Notes: a model not told the origin generated them from the sequence alone. DNA of 64,000 bases from Marthasterias glacialis (GCA_911728455.2 OU452229.1:11227378-11291377); one strand, 5' to 3'; shown: positions 1-13,230, counted from the stretch's first letter. Numbers and translations are program-made.

Positions 1-210
1 GATAACCATACATGTACGACCGTCTTGGTGAACAGTATCAATTATACAAAAAATGTGTAGTAGAATGTGAAATGTTAAGGTTATTGCTCGATGGTAGTAT
101 TTAACACAATTTTGAGTCTTGATTATTTTTTGTTGATTGTTTTGCCATGTTTTCCAATACTTAAAAACGTTTCTTGGTGAGTCGCAAAAAGTGTTGCTCA
201 GGTGATGGAA

Positions 211-601
211 TGGGGCGTAAATACCAGGGGATTTTAAAAAAGCTTAGCTTTTTAGCTTAGTAAATAAACACACCCGTACCGCACACCTGTACGTTCTAAC
301 AGGAGTCGACGGTCATTTACACAAACTTTACGGAACTTTACTATACCCACCAAACAGCACCGCTGTGACAAATTGAGGTTGGTATCGGTTTTACTTGACA
401 AGGCGAATGAATGTACAATGACTATGCAGAAAAACAGAAAAGATATATTTTATGTAATTATTTGAACAAACTACGTGGAACATTAACAACATAGATGGCA
501 TCAAATACAATCAACATGATCTGCTGTGGATTTACATGTTACCTTCCACATGTCTCCTTTGCTCGTAATCTCAGCATTATTCTTTTTTTTCTCCATTACC
601 C

Positions 602-632
<31 letters not shown>

Positions 633-670
633 ACACTTTTCACAAAAAAAATTACGCCAATGGGTGATGA
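211..670 (+). repeat. Interspersed repeat, copy 1
   Basis: It shares an ordered set of blocks with 58872-59228: GGGCGTAAATACCAGGGG, a TTTAGTAAATAAA-type block, ACGTGGAACATTAACAAC, GATGGCATC, TTTGCTCGTAATCTCAGC and a C-rich stretch ending ACACTTTTCAC. This copy has a 20-base C run and an (AC)n run at 599-636. No termini or coding capacity were identified. Confidence 0.75.
599..636 (+). repeat. poly-C run followed by (AC)n
   Basis: About 20 C's followed directly by about nine AC units. Length in the assembly is uncertain. Confidence 0.9.
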
Positions 671-1170
671 AAATAAATATAAAGAAAGAGGGGAAACATG
701 AGGTTGGAAAATTCATGAAAATTCAATCCCCTGAAGTAGCCAACCTGATTGTACAGTTATAAGAACGTTGGCTGATTTGACTTGCTTGAACAAGTCTTCT
801 TGGATCAGTTTCGCTTATACATGTTGAGCATTTTAACAGGACATGTTTTTGGTGGGATAAAAAGGTGACCTTTGCCAGTTTCACTTGTAATGATCTTTTG
901 TTTTTGGAAAGTATTTGAAGATGAAGATCGTAACCAATAAAAGACAATCTACCCAGGCGTTTAAATAAACTTACCGTTAAATAAACACGAGCTGGCATAA
1001 ACGGACAGTGGACAGAACCGGGTTCAAACTGTCACTGTCACCCTATGCACTGTAAGCAATGCGGGCGTCGTATTCAATTTTCGCCCTGTTTTTGTCTCTC
1101 GTACTTGCTTCTCAACTACCTGGAAAGGAGGGGTGTATTGGATGTATTTTTATTCTCAGATTGATACACA
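671..1170. other. No gene recognised
   Basis: Ordinary mixed sequence between a repeat and a microsatellite. No long frame, splice pair or repeat stood out. Confidence 0.5.
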
Positions 1171-1445
1171 ACGTTGTTTGTTTGTTTGTTTGTTGGGATG
1201 TTTGTTTGTTTGTTTGTTTGTTTGTTTGTTTGTTTGTTGGGCTGTTTGTTGTATTGTTTAGTTGGTTGGTTGGTTGGTTGTTTGGTTGGTTGGTTGATTG
1301 TTGGTTTGTTTGTTGGTTTGTTTGTTGGTTGGTTGGTTGGATGGCTGGTTGGTTGCTTGCTTGCTTGCTTGCTTGCTTATTTGGTTGGTTGGTTTGTTGG
1401 TTTGATTGGTTGATTGGTTGGTTTGATTGGTTTGATTGATTTGAT
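1171..1445 (+). repeat. (TTTG)n / (TTGG)n compound microsatellite
   Basis: Runs of GTTT alternate with GGTT and a short GCTT run. All three frames are open and give Leu/Phe/Val/Cys or, antisense, Asn-Gln-Pro-Thr repeats; these frames are artefacts. The TTGG runs could form two-layer G-quadruplexes. Confidence 0.95.
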
Positions 1446-2580
1446 GGATTTGATTGTTGTTTTTCTTTTTTCTTTAATGCATTTGTTATATTTGTTTGTT
1501 TTCTTTCTCTTATCTCCATCCACATTGTAGCAGATCATGGGCCATGTGGGTGGATTGCATGTGGACAAACATCGAGTAACTGTCACTATCATTATCATTA
1601 TTTTGTTTCACATGCACCTTGAGGGAAACACGTTGGGATGTGTTGCCGATTGACTTTACCAATAAGCAAGTTCTTTGGCATTTTTTATGTTGTCCCCTTC
1701 TCGCTTCCGTGCTCTGAGACACACTAGAAATGAAATGTAAAAACCCCATATTAAAACTTGGAACCACTTAAAATCAAGTCAAAGATATATTGATCCGTGC
1801 TCAAGCCGATTTTACCTTGGAAATAAATTTATTCCTGCGAACGAAATGAAAAAGGGCTTGTTATTTTATTACAAATAAAAAAGAGCACGTTTTGACCTTG
1901 TTGATGGCTATAAAAAATTGTGTTTTTAAAACGATTATCCCGGCCAATCCTACGAGAAAATGTGCACGACGGCCATGAACTAGCTGGTATTCATATAAGT
2001 CAGCTTAAAATACAACGTCATTTCGTCTCCATTAATTTTGTCTCTGTGTCCCAGGGCCCCGGCTCGAATTGAGGAAGCGCGCGGACTTTATTTATTGTGT
2101 GCTCCACATACAAATAAATTTTTCAATTAATTACTCCGTAATTATTCATTGATGGCCGGATTTTTTTCATTCGATATCTCATTTGAAAGATAACAAGTTT
2201 GGTCTTCATACAAGATAGCAATTCCGCGTTTAGATTTATTTTTCAAGGTAAAATTGGCTTGAGCGCGGATCAAGATTCAAGATTCACGACTCCAATAATT
2301 TATTGAATCACGTTAAAAACAAGAACAATTTCTTCCTAGTGGATTATTAGAAACATAAAAAACATCCTAATTATTATTATTGGTTTATTTACTTCCCTAA
2401 AAAGACTCACAGACGCACTGGCTGAATTGCAGTCATTTTTATAATGATATGACAGTAAAAAGATAGAAAATTATAAAAAAAAAATAATACATCAAAATGT
2501 AAGAAAAGGCAATTTGTTTAATAATATTTAACATATACAATTACTCTTTAGATATGTAAATAGAGTCAATAGTAAAAATG
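1446..2580. other. No gene recognised
   Basis: AT-rich sequence with no supported gene. TCTCCATCCACATTGTAG near 1510 is pyrimidine-rich and acceptor-like but borders no credible frame. Confidence 0.5.
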
Positions 2581-2772
2581 ACAAGGGAAAAGGAATGGCA
2601 AAACAAGGAAGGCTAGGCAGGAACGGGAGGGGGAATGCTAGTTTGGAGCAAAGGAACGGGAGGGGAAAGGGAAGATGACGGGAAGGGGGATGGGCTGGAA
2701 AGGGGTTGGCAGTTTGAAGCGGAGGGGTGAGGGAAAGGTTGGATGAGTGGAGAGAGGGGGAGAAAAAAAAAC
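2581..2772 (+). repeat. G/A-rich polypurine tract
   Basis: About 190 bases are strongly purine-biased on the plus strand, with many GGGAGGGG, GGGAAAGGG and GGAAGG words ending in a short A run. It lies on the 3' side of the minus-strand LINE remnant and could be that element's pyrimidine-rich 3'UTR. Confidence 0.6.
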
Positions 2773-2839
2773 ATGCAAATCATTATTATCTAGTGAAACT
2801 TGAAATTAAAATGTTGAATAATTCATGGTTAAAATGAAA

Positions 2840-3400
2840 ATTTCAGTCTAGTCGTTTTTGAGGGCAAGTTGGCCTACCCAGCACCTTGGTCCTGAGTAAT
2901 GAAGGGGTTGAGAGGATGGGTACAGTCAGACGTTTGGTGAATTTGTTCGTGACATGATTCTTAACGATTTCTTGGATACCCTGAAAATCAGCACCAATGA
3001 TCTTCCCTGCTCGCTTATGTATACGCTGGGATTTCTTAAGTGAGTTAATTGAACCAACAACATGTAATAACAACAGAACATTACAATGGAATAAATGGTG
3101 CTCTGATTAAAAAGCCTTCAAATGTGGTGACATACATTAAAAGATTTTAAATTTCTTACAAAGTACAGCCTTTGGTTGGATTTCTTTTTTAAATTCTGGT
3201 TGTAATTGCATTCCAGTTTAATTTGTCATCTACCAGTGTTCCCAAGTACTTAAACTCATGGACTTTTTTTTCCAAAAGCCGTAATAATGAGTTCAAAAGG
3301 CCCTGTAATAGTGGTTGTTTTTACAATTGTTTATTATATTTTTTTGGGGGTACAATTAACATTTAATGAATTCGTTCAAAATTTCATGATTTCAGTCCTA
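2840..3400 (-). pseudogene. Decayed LINE reverse transcriptase C-terminal region
   Basis: Reading the minus strand in shifting frames gives the conserved run of blocks at the end of a non-LTR retrotransposon polymerase: LNVNCTPKK, then HEFKYLGTLVDDKLNWN (3210-3260), NQRLYFVRNLKSFNV (about 3140-3180), HILKAFYQSTIYSIV (about 3090-3135), QRIHKRAGKIIG (about 2997-3035) and DCTHPLNPF. These match the FKYLG / QRLYFLRRLRSF / FYxSxIxSV / AxKIIG / HPL pattern of jockey, CR1 and L2-type elements. At least three frameshifts or stops break it, so it is inactive. The 5' part of the element was not found. The pyrimidine-rich minus strand just below 2840 may be its 3'UTR. Confidence 0.75.
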
Positions 3401-6400
3401 TACTTAATACTACAATTATTGGTAATCAAGTAAGATCGTATATATTTTGAAATAGTTTAGTGGGTGTTAATACTTATGCTCCCGTGGCACTGTGATTCCT
3501 CATTCTTCCCAGAGTGGGATTAAGCCATCCACCTGCAAATTCTCAACTTCACGTCCCAACTAAACTCATCATCCCAACTTTAGTTATTGGCTTATTAATT
3601 ACAGTTGGGACACCCCACTCTCAAGTCGAGACCGAACGGTTATTAGATCTGTTACACTCAAATTGGGGCGTGGCATCATCATGGCCATCTCTTCAGAGAC
3701 TTGAGGGACTATCGTACTCATCTTGAGGCAGAAATAGACTTCTGACGATTCTAAAACGATTTGAAGTGTTTGCTTAACTAAAGTCCTCACCATTTTACAC
3801 CCCATTTCGCTCCATTTATAACAAGCTGCTCAAGCTGTTTGTTCACCCAAGGGTGAGGCCAATACATTGTGCACTCAGAGCAAACTCACGTACATCTGGG
3901 TTTAGTGCATCATGGACTCATTGCGTTGACTATGCCTTCTTTTTCTTTTTATAGTTTTTTTTTTCTTCTTTAACATTGGCTAATTTTGGCCGAGTTCACA
4001 CTTGCTTGAGGTGGACTATGTGCTCCAGACCCTAGACAGCCACTTTTCCATTGACAGATACCTCCCAGCGTTCTTGAAAAAAAGTAATTGAAGAATGCCC
4101 TTTTTCATTAATGTTGGACAGCGTACACACCTGCTGCTAAGTCACGCAATGTCTTTGCCTGGAAGGGTGGCGAACTATCCCGTATCAGTCGGCTTTGCGA
4201 ACGGAGGCACGTATGGAAACCACATTGCTAATGAGTTGATACTGTTACATTCTATGACATACCCTGTGAAAACATGACAGTAATGAAAAGAATAAAGGTG
4301 TATAAAGTACAAATATTGGCTGAGCGGTCACAAAAGTTAGATTAACTGTCAATCCAATTTACCGAAACTACACCAATCGTTGTAATTTCGCAATCCACTA
4401 AGTTGACTTTGTTCAATGAATAAGACAAACCAGTTGCTACCAAATTTTGCTTAGGTGGACATTATTAAGCCAGTATTTATTAGACATAACTACAAACATT
4501 GTTGCTGTAAACCCATGCTGTACCAGTATTGTTTGAATCTTTCATGTTGACCGACACCACTCCCGCCAACCCTATACACCCGACTTAAAGTGTTCGGGAC
4601 ATACAGCTGAGTCCTTAAAGGTGCGACTTGCTCTTCACACTACCTAGCCAACTCCCGGGGACCAAAACCCCAAGAAACTCCACCACCGCACCCTACGTTC
4701 GTTTCACACTTGACGCGATTTTCCTGGGGAAATTTTCAATGAGAACTCGGCACGCTTATACCCGGGTTTATCTGGCTTAACCCTACTCCCAAGTAGGGTT
4801 GGGTATTTCCTTGAAATTGCTTTTTCCCCATGAGTTTACAAGGGTTAGCAACTCAAGTGTGATTAGGTTTCAAAAAAAAAAAAAATCCCGGGTATTTCGT
4901 CTCGGGCGCGTTTTCTCTGGTAGGGGTCTTTACGCAGGATATTGCAGAGACGGTCAAATGAAAGAATTGTTCGGGAAAGCTCAACTTAAATCAAGACGTT
5001 TTGACTTGTGCTTTTTGGTCTGAATTACGCCACGTGAGAAAGAATTAATTTACACTCGCAGGCGTCTTGGTCTGTTCAAAACCAGGTCACTAGAGAGAGA
5101 GTTCGGTCCCTAGACGTCTACTCGCTATTTTGATTAGAGATCCTAAAAGTACTTCGCATAATTTAAGATAAATCGTTCAAAAGACAACGAGCGGAAAATG
5201 GGATAAGCAAGTATCACTTGAAACCCGTCGTTGTTTTAAAACAAACCCTCGTGCATATTAATATTTTTGAAAAGAGAAGCAGAAGTCAAAATCCAGTAAA
5301 TTTGATCATCTCTTCAGACCATCTAGAGCAGTGATTATGCTAATTATAAGGAGGCGACCCCAAGCAGTTAAAAACCGTTTATTCCCCATAGCACAAATCC
5401 AGACATTAGTCAGAGAGTGTATGTGAATAGCGCAGCATTTTTAAATAGGTCCCGTGGCAAACCACCCCGGGGGCTTCGCGAGCAGTCGCCAGGCCACTCG
5501 TACCTTCTAATTGTCTTGTGTGGAACACACCACATAATAAGGACAGTTTCCTATCCCCTCGAGCAAACTCAATTTTTGCAACGGAAACCTGTAATTGGGT
5601 TTTTAATTGAGTACTTTATGAAAAAAAATGCGGTTCGCTGAAAACAGAAATCAAGATTTACGGACTAATCGATCATACCATAGCGAATTTCTGGACTTTG
5701 TCGGAACATTGGTTGTGAACTTGGCCAGTTCAAGTTTATTTTTAAAAGCTCGCCAAAATATCTAGCAGACTCAAGTGAAAATAATCGACGCCCTCTTTTG
5801 ATCAATGTTTGTTAATGCAGTCAGAGTCCAACTGAAAAAAAAACCGGACATTTGTGAATCAAACTTACAAACATAGTCTGAAAACATCAACTCGAAAGGG
5901 TAATCTAAAACTTATCCATTAGCCAATCGATGAAGCTAAATGTTGCTGTACTTCTTAATATATACTCTTTTTTCAAATACATATTGTTATGGAAGAAGTG
6001 AGATTATTTTGTACCCATACTAGATCTTTCTGGCAACACAATTCAACGCAGGTTTATAGAATCGATTCAAGTTACACACGGACACTCAAAAATGGTATAC
6101 TCAAAATGCAACGAGACAAAGATCAGTCAGAAGAATCTTCATCAAGCTTCTTTAGCGAGAAGAGTTTTCATCTTATTTTTGTAGCCTTGTGTAGAGGTCA
6201 CGGAAATACGCCATCCATCCATTCATTCATTCATCCCCTTCATTCATTTATTCTCATTCATCCATTCATTCTATTTTTACTTCCACTTCCACAAACGTCA
6301 CAGTCATACAATGCTAAAAGCCATTGGTCAAGCTGTACTTTTTTATTTATAAGGTTGAAATATTCAAGTACAAAATGATGAAATGGAAGTATTTCCAATT

Positions 6401-9400
6401 CTGAGTTTCATTTTCCCCCTTTAATTGAGGGTGTGCCATAAACATGCAGACAGGTGGACGGGTGGAAAAAGATATCAACTTTGACGGTACTTCAACAGGA
6501 GACGATTCTCTAGAGGATTGTTTTTTGTTTGTTATTATATATATATATATATAAATATATATATTTTAATTGAAACTCGTTATTTTCCCGGTAATTTACA
6601 ATCCTGTAGTTTGTCATAAAAGACGTCCACACCTGGCGTCTTGTTGTTGCGATAGCCTTTGCTGGTTTAAGCTTGGACTTAGGACTACGTGTGAGGGACC
6701 ATATTAATACCACCTATGTCACTGGTTACTAGACTTGCGGTTGAATATGTTACTTTGTGTCTTTTCAGAGCTGACAAGTTTAAGTATATTAGAGTACATG
6801 AGTATTTTTTATCCCTCTATAATACATGGTTTTACCCGGACAAACTTCCCTCCAAAGCAGATGCTTTTTGTTCATTATTGATACACAAACTTTTCATTAG
6901 CCTCATTTGAAAGCTGAAGAGATACCCCCCCCCCCCATTAAAACATAGCAATTTAATATTTCACCAAGGATTATAGCGGGTGGGAGTTTGAAATTGTGTG
7001 TTCTGTTGGCTTCCCTCCAGCCTCGCCAGCGCGATGTCACCACGTAACCAGACATCGTGCCATCGAATAGTCCATAAAATGTGAAAAAAAGTATATACTC
7101 GACTATGAATTATACATTTGTAATATCTTACATAGCTTAACAAAACCTCTCATTACTTTTTAACTCCGCCATTTAAGTGTCAGCTATTAGCAAATGTAGG
7201 ATCATTGTAGGAAAGAATACTGATGCTGCCCATTAGCATTTTTGAAAGGATCATCCACTTCATTTATTAATTTCAGTTGTATCCATTGTAAAGGTATTTC
7301 AGGCAAAAGAGGCGTGAAATAATGGAGCAGCCTTGACGAAGCTGTAAATGTTTTATATGCGTCAATTCACTAATAGTCAAATTCAAAAATGCTTTTATCA
7401 CTGGCAACAAGCAGTACAGTATTGCCTTTGATGGCAAAAGGTACTTTGTAATTCTGTTTGTTTTTTTGTTTTTTTGTTTTTTTTACATGTGACCCCAGGG
7501 CCAGGGAGAACATTTCTTAGATAACTCCTGGGGTACCCTGGCTAAATAAGACAAAATAAATAAAACAAAAACATAAAAGACAGGTTGGTAAGTGCTGCCC
7601 TTCCCTCTTTTTCAACAACGATTTCACAAATTTTTCTTATATTCTTATAACACAAAATAACAAAAATACAAAAAAAAAACAAAAAAAACCAGTCCTCATA
7701 TAGTATTCCCTAAGTCCTTGCTTAAATTAGTGTGCCTAGACCTGGTGTATTAGTTTTCGTGGGAAATGTCATTCCATGTTGAAAAGAGAAAATGGTGCTT
7801 TCCCCTACCTAGTACCTAGACTTCCCGCACTTTGAAAACATGATCCATAATCAGTTTACTGTTTATAGTTGAACAGGTTTTTAATAATCTCAATAAACAC
7901 ACTGTCAAGCCTTGAACGTGTGCAGATACGTAAGCAGTTTGGCTAGCGTGTGGCCCAAATCGTCCAATTTCTTCTTCCCCGTATCGGTATGTTCTCGCAC
8001 GTTGCAGTATTTCATTATCTTTCCTCGTAACATTCGTTTAACTGTTCATATCTGATCAGTTAACAATTTAAAAGTATAAAGATGCTAGGTCAGATTTTGG
8101 GGACGATTTGACTCCGAGCATCAGATTTAAGTTTAAAATAGTTGGTGTTTTTTTATAGTTTCGAGAGAGTCATAAGCTTTCATTTGAGCTATTGCACACA
8201 AACAAATCCACCATTTACAAGTGGTAGTTCATCAACTTTTGTCGGGATCCCGACATTATCTCGCGTCCATAAGGACCAAGCTATGTTCAAACAATTTCGC
8301 TTGCTACATGTATTTTGTGCACTTTTTTCGTGGCATATGCGAACAGCGTCATGTTATGTCAAAAGTCATTCAGGAAAAAGTATTGGGGGGAAAAAAAACC
8401 AGAGTTTGTAATACGAACTCTGGGTGGTCGGCCTGACGGTAATTTAAACAGTAATTTGACTTCACCTATATATGTGTTTCTATAAGTGAATGGAAATAGT
8501 TGGAGTGCAGTCTTTCTGTGCACAGCCTACGCTACCTATTTAAAAATTGTCTCTTCACTTATAAACAAGGACAATAGTGTTTAAGGTTTATTTGAACATT
8601 ATGATTTGGCAAGTTCCCCTGCATGATGCCAGCAGACTGTTGTCAGTTCGTCACTTGACCGTTTGTAAACAAATGTAGTACTGCCGAAAATTTGTTCAAA
8701 AATCTCAAAAATTCCAAGTTCCCTATTGAGACCTGGCCAGATAGCATAAAAACATTTCAAACTACCCCGGGTTGATTATTTGACCTTAAAAATTCCGCCA
8801 ATGACCACCCTTGTAGGAATTCCATGTACAGCAAGTAGCAAGGCCATTCCTGACTGAAACCGATCACGTCCTCCAGATACCTTGATGTCTTGGAATTTGT
8901 TTTATTGGATCTTAAGGGTCAATATCTGATGGTTTGGACCCCCCTTTAAAAAAGCTGAAAAAGAAAGAAAGAAAAACAAAATACAGTAGATTCCGATGGT
9001 GTTACACAGGGTTAATATTAGTAACTTGTCGATGTGTAAAAAACTTAAACAAAAATGAAGTTCGATTATTCTAATTTCATTGGGGGTACCTTATAATTAA
9101 ATACGTTTTTAAGATGAATTTAGCATAGAATTTTTGAAGGTCCAAGTTGTTCTTGATGCCTCTGAAATTACTTTCCCCATGTAAATACTCCTTCACCTTG
9201 ATTTGGCCGCCCAGACTCCGATATTATCAACAAGAGTATTGTAATTCTTAAACGTATTTGTCAAATTTCATTGATCGTTCGCCGTTCGATAACACCCGGT
9301 CGTTTGTTTGTTTGTTTGTGTGCTTCAAATTTTGCCTCTTGTTTGCACACCGGTTTGTTCGTTTTGGGTTCATGTTTGCTTTCTGGCACGAGTGTTGTTG

Positions 9401-9780
9401 GCCATGCATCTTTTGGTGGGCAGCACGGTAGAAAATTATTCCAAAGCCCACTTCTCTGTGCCTTGATGGTGGAGGGCCGGTCGTCGGGACCGAACGGTTG
9501 GTTTGCCTGATGAGCCTACATCTGTATTTACACACCTCTCCGCACACAGGTTAATTTTGTTCGGTTTCTCCACGCCCCCCTTGCTGTTATGTTCGATCCT
9601 CTGTCTGTTGGTGTGAATTTATTCTGCGGCACGTGCAAATCACATGGGTAGACGAGCGTGGTGTCCATCCATGTGATCGATGCTCTGCAAGAGTATAATC
9701 CCAGGGGGCCGGCAACATGGGTGGTTCCAAAGTTTTTTTTAAAGTGCGTCATGAGTTGTATTGAGTATGACGCATGCACC
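3401..9780. other. Gene-poor AT-rich stretch
   Basis: No convincing exon. It holds an (AT)n run at 6536-6565, A- and T-rich tracts at 7455-7490 and 7550-7690, a small hairpin AACCCTAC/GTAGGGTT near 4779-4800, and two GC-richer patches near 5440-5510 and 9240-9700 that I could not assign. Confidence 0.5.
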
Positions 9781-9784
9781 TTAA

Positions 9785-10708
9785 CCCTATCAGGACCGGG
9801 CTTTTTTTGGTTGTACGGGGACCGGGGAGGGGCACATAGTGCCCCCCCTCCGTATTTTCCAAAGTGTTCGACCGATTTTGATGAAACTTGCCACAAATGT
9901 TCATTTCACTGAGTTCTACATGATGACGTCACAAAATTTCAAAAAGTCGTCACTAGAGGGCGTTTTTGACTGTTTTTTGCCCATTTTTGGTCAAAAATCG
10001 TGTTTTTGCCATAACTTCTGTATTTTTTGTCCGAATGTTTTGAAACTTGGCATACTTGTACATTTTAACAAGATACATATAATTTGAACCTAATTTAGTC
10101 ACTGGAGTTATCTTTAGGGGGCATAATAATTCATTAATTTATCCCATTTTCGGGAAAAAAAATGTTTTTTGCGTTTTTTCACTTAACAATAAAAATGGCC
10201 GCCGCCAAGGGCCCAGGGAGAAATAATAAGGCTTGATTGATAAATCTGAATATTTTTTGGGTCTGAAAAGTAAGAAATTAGCAGGTTGAAAATGTTCCAT
10301 TGTTAAAAAACTTGATATAATTTGACCCCCTAATTACAGGCTGAAAACACAAAATCCAAGATGGCCGCCAAAAATGGCGGCCATTTTGAATTCCCAAAAT
10401 CATTTCCGACTATCATGTGACTCACCACTATCACTTTTCTTGCAAAAAAATCTAAAATAAGTGGAAATTATGTCCAAAAAGTTTTAAAAATCACTAAAAA
10501 ACAGTAAAATCGTGTGACCCAAGGTCAAACAAATGGTTGCCATGGTAACAGCTAAATCCCGATATCAATAATTTTTTGCCGATATAATCATAGATATATT
10601 TCAAGAAAAGTCCGAAAATTTCGCGGTGATCGGACTAAGCGTTAAAAAGTTACGGGAAAAAAATTGGTAGGGGGGGCACATTGTGCCCCCTCCCCGGTCC
10701 TGATAGGG
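9785..10708. mobile_element. piggyBac-like non-autonomous DNA transposon (924 bp)
   Basis: The element is flanked by TTAA at 9781-9784 and 10709-10712. It begins CCCTATCAGGACCGGG and ends with the exact reverse complement (CCCGGTCCTGATAGGG), 16-bp inverted termini. Just inside both ends lies a subterminal palindrome of type GGGGCACATAGTGCCCC. The left end carries about 26 extra bases between the terminus and this palindrome. TTAA target sites and CCC/GGG ends are hallmarks of the piggyBac superfamily. The interior has no transposase frame, only AT-rich sequence with words such as AAAATGGCCGCC and TGATGAAACTTGCC. It must have been mobilised in trans. Confidence 0.85.
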
Positions 10709-10888
10709 TTAACTTTTTGACCGAGTGTGATAGTCGCATTGCACGGCCCATGTTCTCTAATGATCTGTTCTAACTCCGACTTTCGGAATTCATTGTAAAT
10801 TCACTGTGAATTCAAGAGTGGCACGTGTGATAACTAATAAAGTGCATATGGCGCGCGTGCACAGTGGGCGGGGCTTAATGGATCCAAC

Positions 10889-11001
10889 AGCCAACCTCGT
10901 TCCTAGGGGTAACTGATCTCGCCGCGGCATTTTTGGTACCGAGGTTGGCTAGATCAAAACCCCTGGAAATTAAGAAAATCTCCCATAATATGGGAGATTT
11001 T
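10889..11001. repeat. Nested inverted repeats, probable MITE fragment
   Basis: AGCCAACCTCG (10889-10899) and CGAGGTTGGCT (10940-10950) are perfect inverted repeats, each flanked outside by GATC. Just downstream, AAAATCTCCCATA and TATGGGAGATTTT around a single A (10975-11001) form a near-perfect palindrome. Similar CCAACCTCG words are common in invertebrate short transposons; the family was not fixed. Confidence 0.5.
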
Positions 11002-12590
11002 ATTTAGGCCTGTGGCCTATCCACTCGACGCTCCGCTCAAATATGGTTTCCCTCCAAAGTGGCATCATTAATCATAGAGCAACTGGTCCCCTCTCATTCT
11101 TCTTTGATTTGTGACCTGTCAAACTGTATGCAGTCTATGGTAACCGCGTAAAATCGAATCATTTGAATTATGATCGCGTCAAAATACTTGCAATACCTCC
11201 TACCTCAGCACAGCCTATTTTTGACAAATCAGAAAAACATTGTAGGATCTTTACCTTCTTTTGCTACCCTACCAGCAGCTGTATGGGTGATATTTTATGG
11301 TACAATGCTACAATATCATAAGCAAAGGTAATTGCTGGTTGTTGTTTTTGTTGTTGTTGTTTTGTTTTTGTTGTTGTTGTTTTGTTTTTGTTTTGGTGTT
11401 TTTCATTTGTGTTTTTTTCCCTTTCTTTTTGTTTCTCTTTTGTAAATTATATAACTGCATGGGGTAACGCTTTCTGGGGGGGGGGGGGGGGGGACACACA
11501 CCGATAAAACTGGTAACCTTTATGTCTGATTTTGTTCACGGTCTTCACGTTCATTATTGTGTTGATATTCGAACTGGCAAATCGAAATAGCAGCTGAGTA
11601 TTTGCAGGCGATTATTTTTGCGCGTTGCCTAGTTTTCCAGTACGTGTTTCAATTCGTCCTTGTATCAAATTTAAAAAGGAAGCTGCAGATTACAACACCA
11701 TCGATTTTTTCCTTCTCGAGCCCCAACGGTCATTCATCATACCTTTTAACACAGAGATTTGCTAGATACGGATAAATCTTGCTCAGAAAAAAAACACAAC
11801 ATAAAATAAAATGTCAACCAGTAAGCCTAGTGAGTGTGATTTAAATTGTTTGTGACTTGTCCGACACTTTTCCCCCTTATTTATGTATGTGTTTTATTAT
11901 TATTATTATTATTATTATTATGTTTTTCATTATTATTATTTTGGTTTTTTTTTGCGTATGAAGGAAATTCATTAGAACATTATTCATTGCTACGAGGGGC
12001 TGTATGAAATTGGACCCTTTACACAAGTAAGCCTCATTTGATTCCTTGTATAGGATCAAGTTGAAATATCCCTGCATTCCCTGGGATATATATTTTTTTC
12101 TTGTTCTTTTTTTTTATCTTGAAAATCAGCTTTATTTCCAAATAGCATGAGAGCCCTACCCGTCTCTCCCACCCACCATCCGTGATTACGTGCGTGCCGA
12201 GAATTTTGCTTCCTGACGTTGCTAGGTTACACTTGTATCCCCTTTTAATTTAATTCTCTCCAGATAAACATGTTTACAAGTCGCACCGGAGTTTCAAGAT
12301 AACAAATGCGCACGGCATTCAGGAGGTCCACTCAGTCATTCTTTTTCAAAGAGAAGAGAGGAGTGGAAGCTCGCACAGCGTGTTAGAAAACGACAATTAA
12401 AATTGATTATCTGTTTGTGATCTCAGACCAACTATCACTATTTGGACAAAGGTCTTGCTGGCATAAAGTGCCTGCGGCCGGGGCTGGCTTCTATATTTAC
12501 TAATCCGAAGGATGCGCAAGAAAATATGTGAATCATAACGGTTTGCACGCGTGTATTTTTTAAATGCTTTTTCTTCATATTATGTTTAGG
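11002..12590. other. No gene; simple repeats
   Basis: Contains a (TTG)n/T-rich tract at 11330-11400, a G run at 11476-11493 and a (TTA)n tract at 11894-11921. Nothing else recognised. Confidence 0.6.
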
Positions 12591-13230
12591 AATTTACTTC
12601 AGCAAACGTTTGTTGTTCAGATCGCTCACACACACACACACACATTCCTATTTTTGCATCCTTGTGGAGACTTCTTTTGTTCTTTCCTTTGTCCCTGTAG
12701 TTAACATCCTCCCATAGACTTTGTACACAAAATTCCTTGTGGAGCAACCCTCTCTTTAGAATTTCCCTATGGAGACACATTGTTCCTTGCTTTCCCTTTT
12801 GTCTAATGTCTCCATAAGGCAGCGAATATCAGGGCACACACACACACACCCAGTCTTTTTAACACCGAGTTGTGGGGACTCCCTATTGTTGTTCTATTAT
12901 TCCCTTTTCTAAAGAATCCCTCTGTGGGGACAGAGTTTGACAAAGAAAAACGTTGTGGGGACCTTTGTTCCATTGTATAAATGTCCCCACAACGGTGTGT
13001 GTGCCTACCCACAGTTACACACACCCACACACACGTTTTTGTTACATACACTGTGAGGACCTTCCTTTGTTCTCATGCAGTGAACATTTTTGTACACGTC
13101 CCTATTAGAAAAAACCTTGTGTGGACGTGTGCAAGTCCACAGAAGGTCACAGGACCCTGCCTTGTGTGGACCTCTTTTTGTTTTGAGGTACACACTTCGT
13201 ATGCAATGTTTACTCACACACACACAACAA
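12590..13230 (+). repeat. Degenerate GTGGGGAC / (CA)n repeat cluster
   Basis: Variants of TTGTGGGGAC (also TGTGGAGAC, TGTGAGGACC, TGTGTGGACC) recur about ten times, spaced by T-rich words such as CTTTTGTTC and by short CA arrays at about 12627, 12834, 13017 and 13212. GTTGTGGGGAC (12952-12962) and GTCCCCACAAC (12983-12993) form an exact 11-bp hairpin. It reads as an old tandem or minisatellite expansion. Confidence 0.65.

Noticed and set aside
1059..1525. Long open frames of Phe-Val-Cys-Leu or antisense Asn-Gln-Pro-Thr repeats
   Set aside because: They are all three frames of a TTTG/TTGG microsatellite, which has no stop codons; not protein genes. The same applies at 32355-32887.
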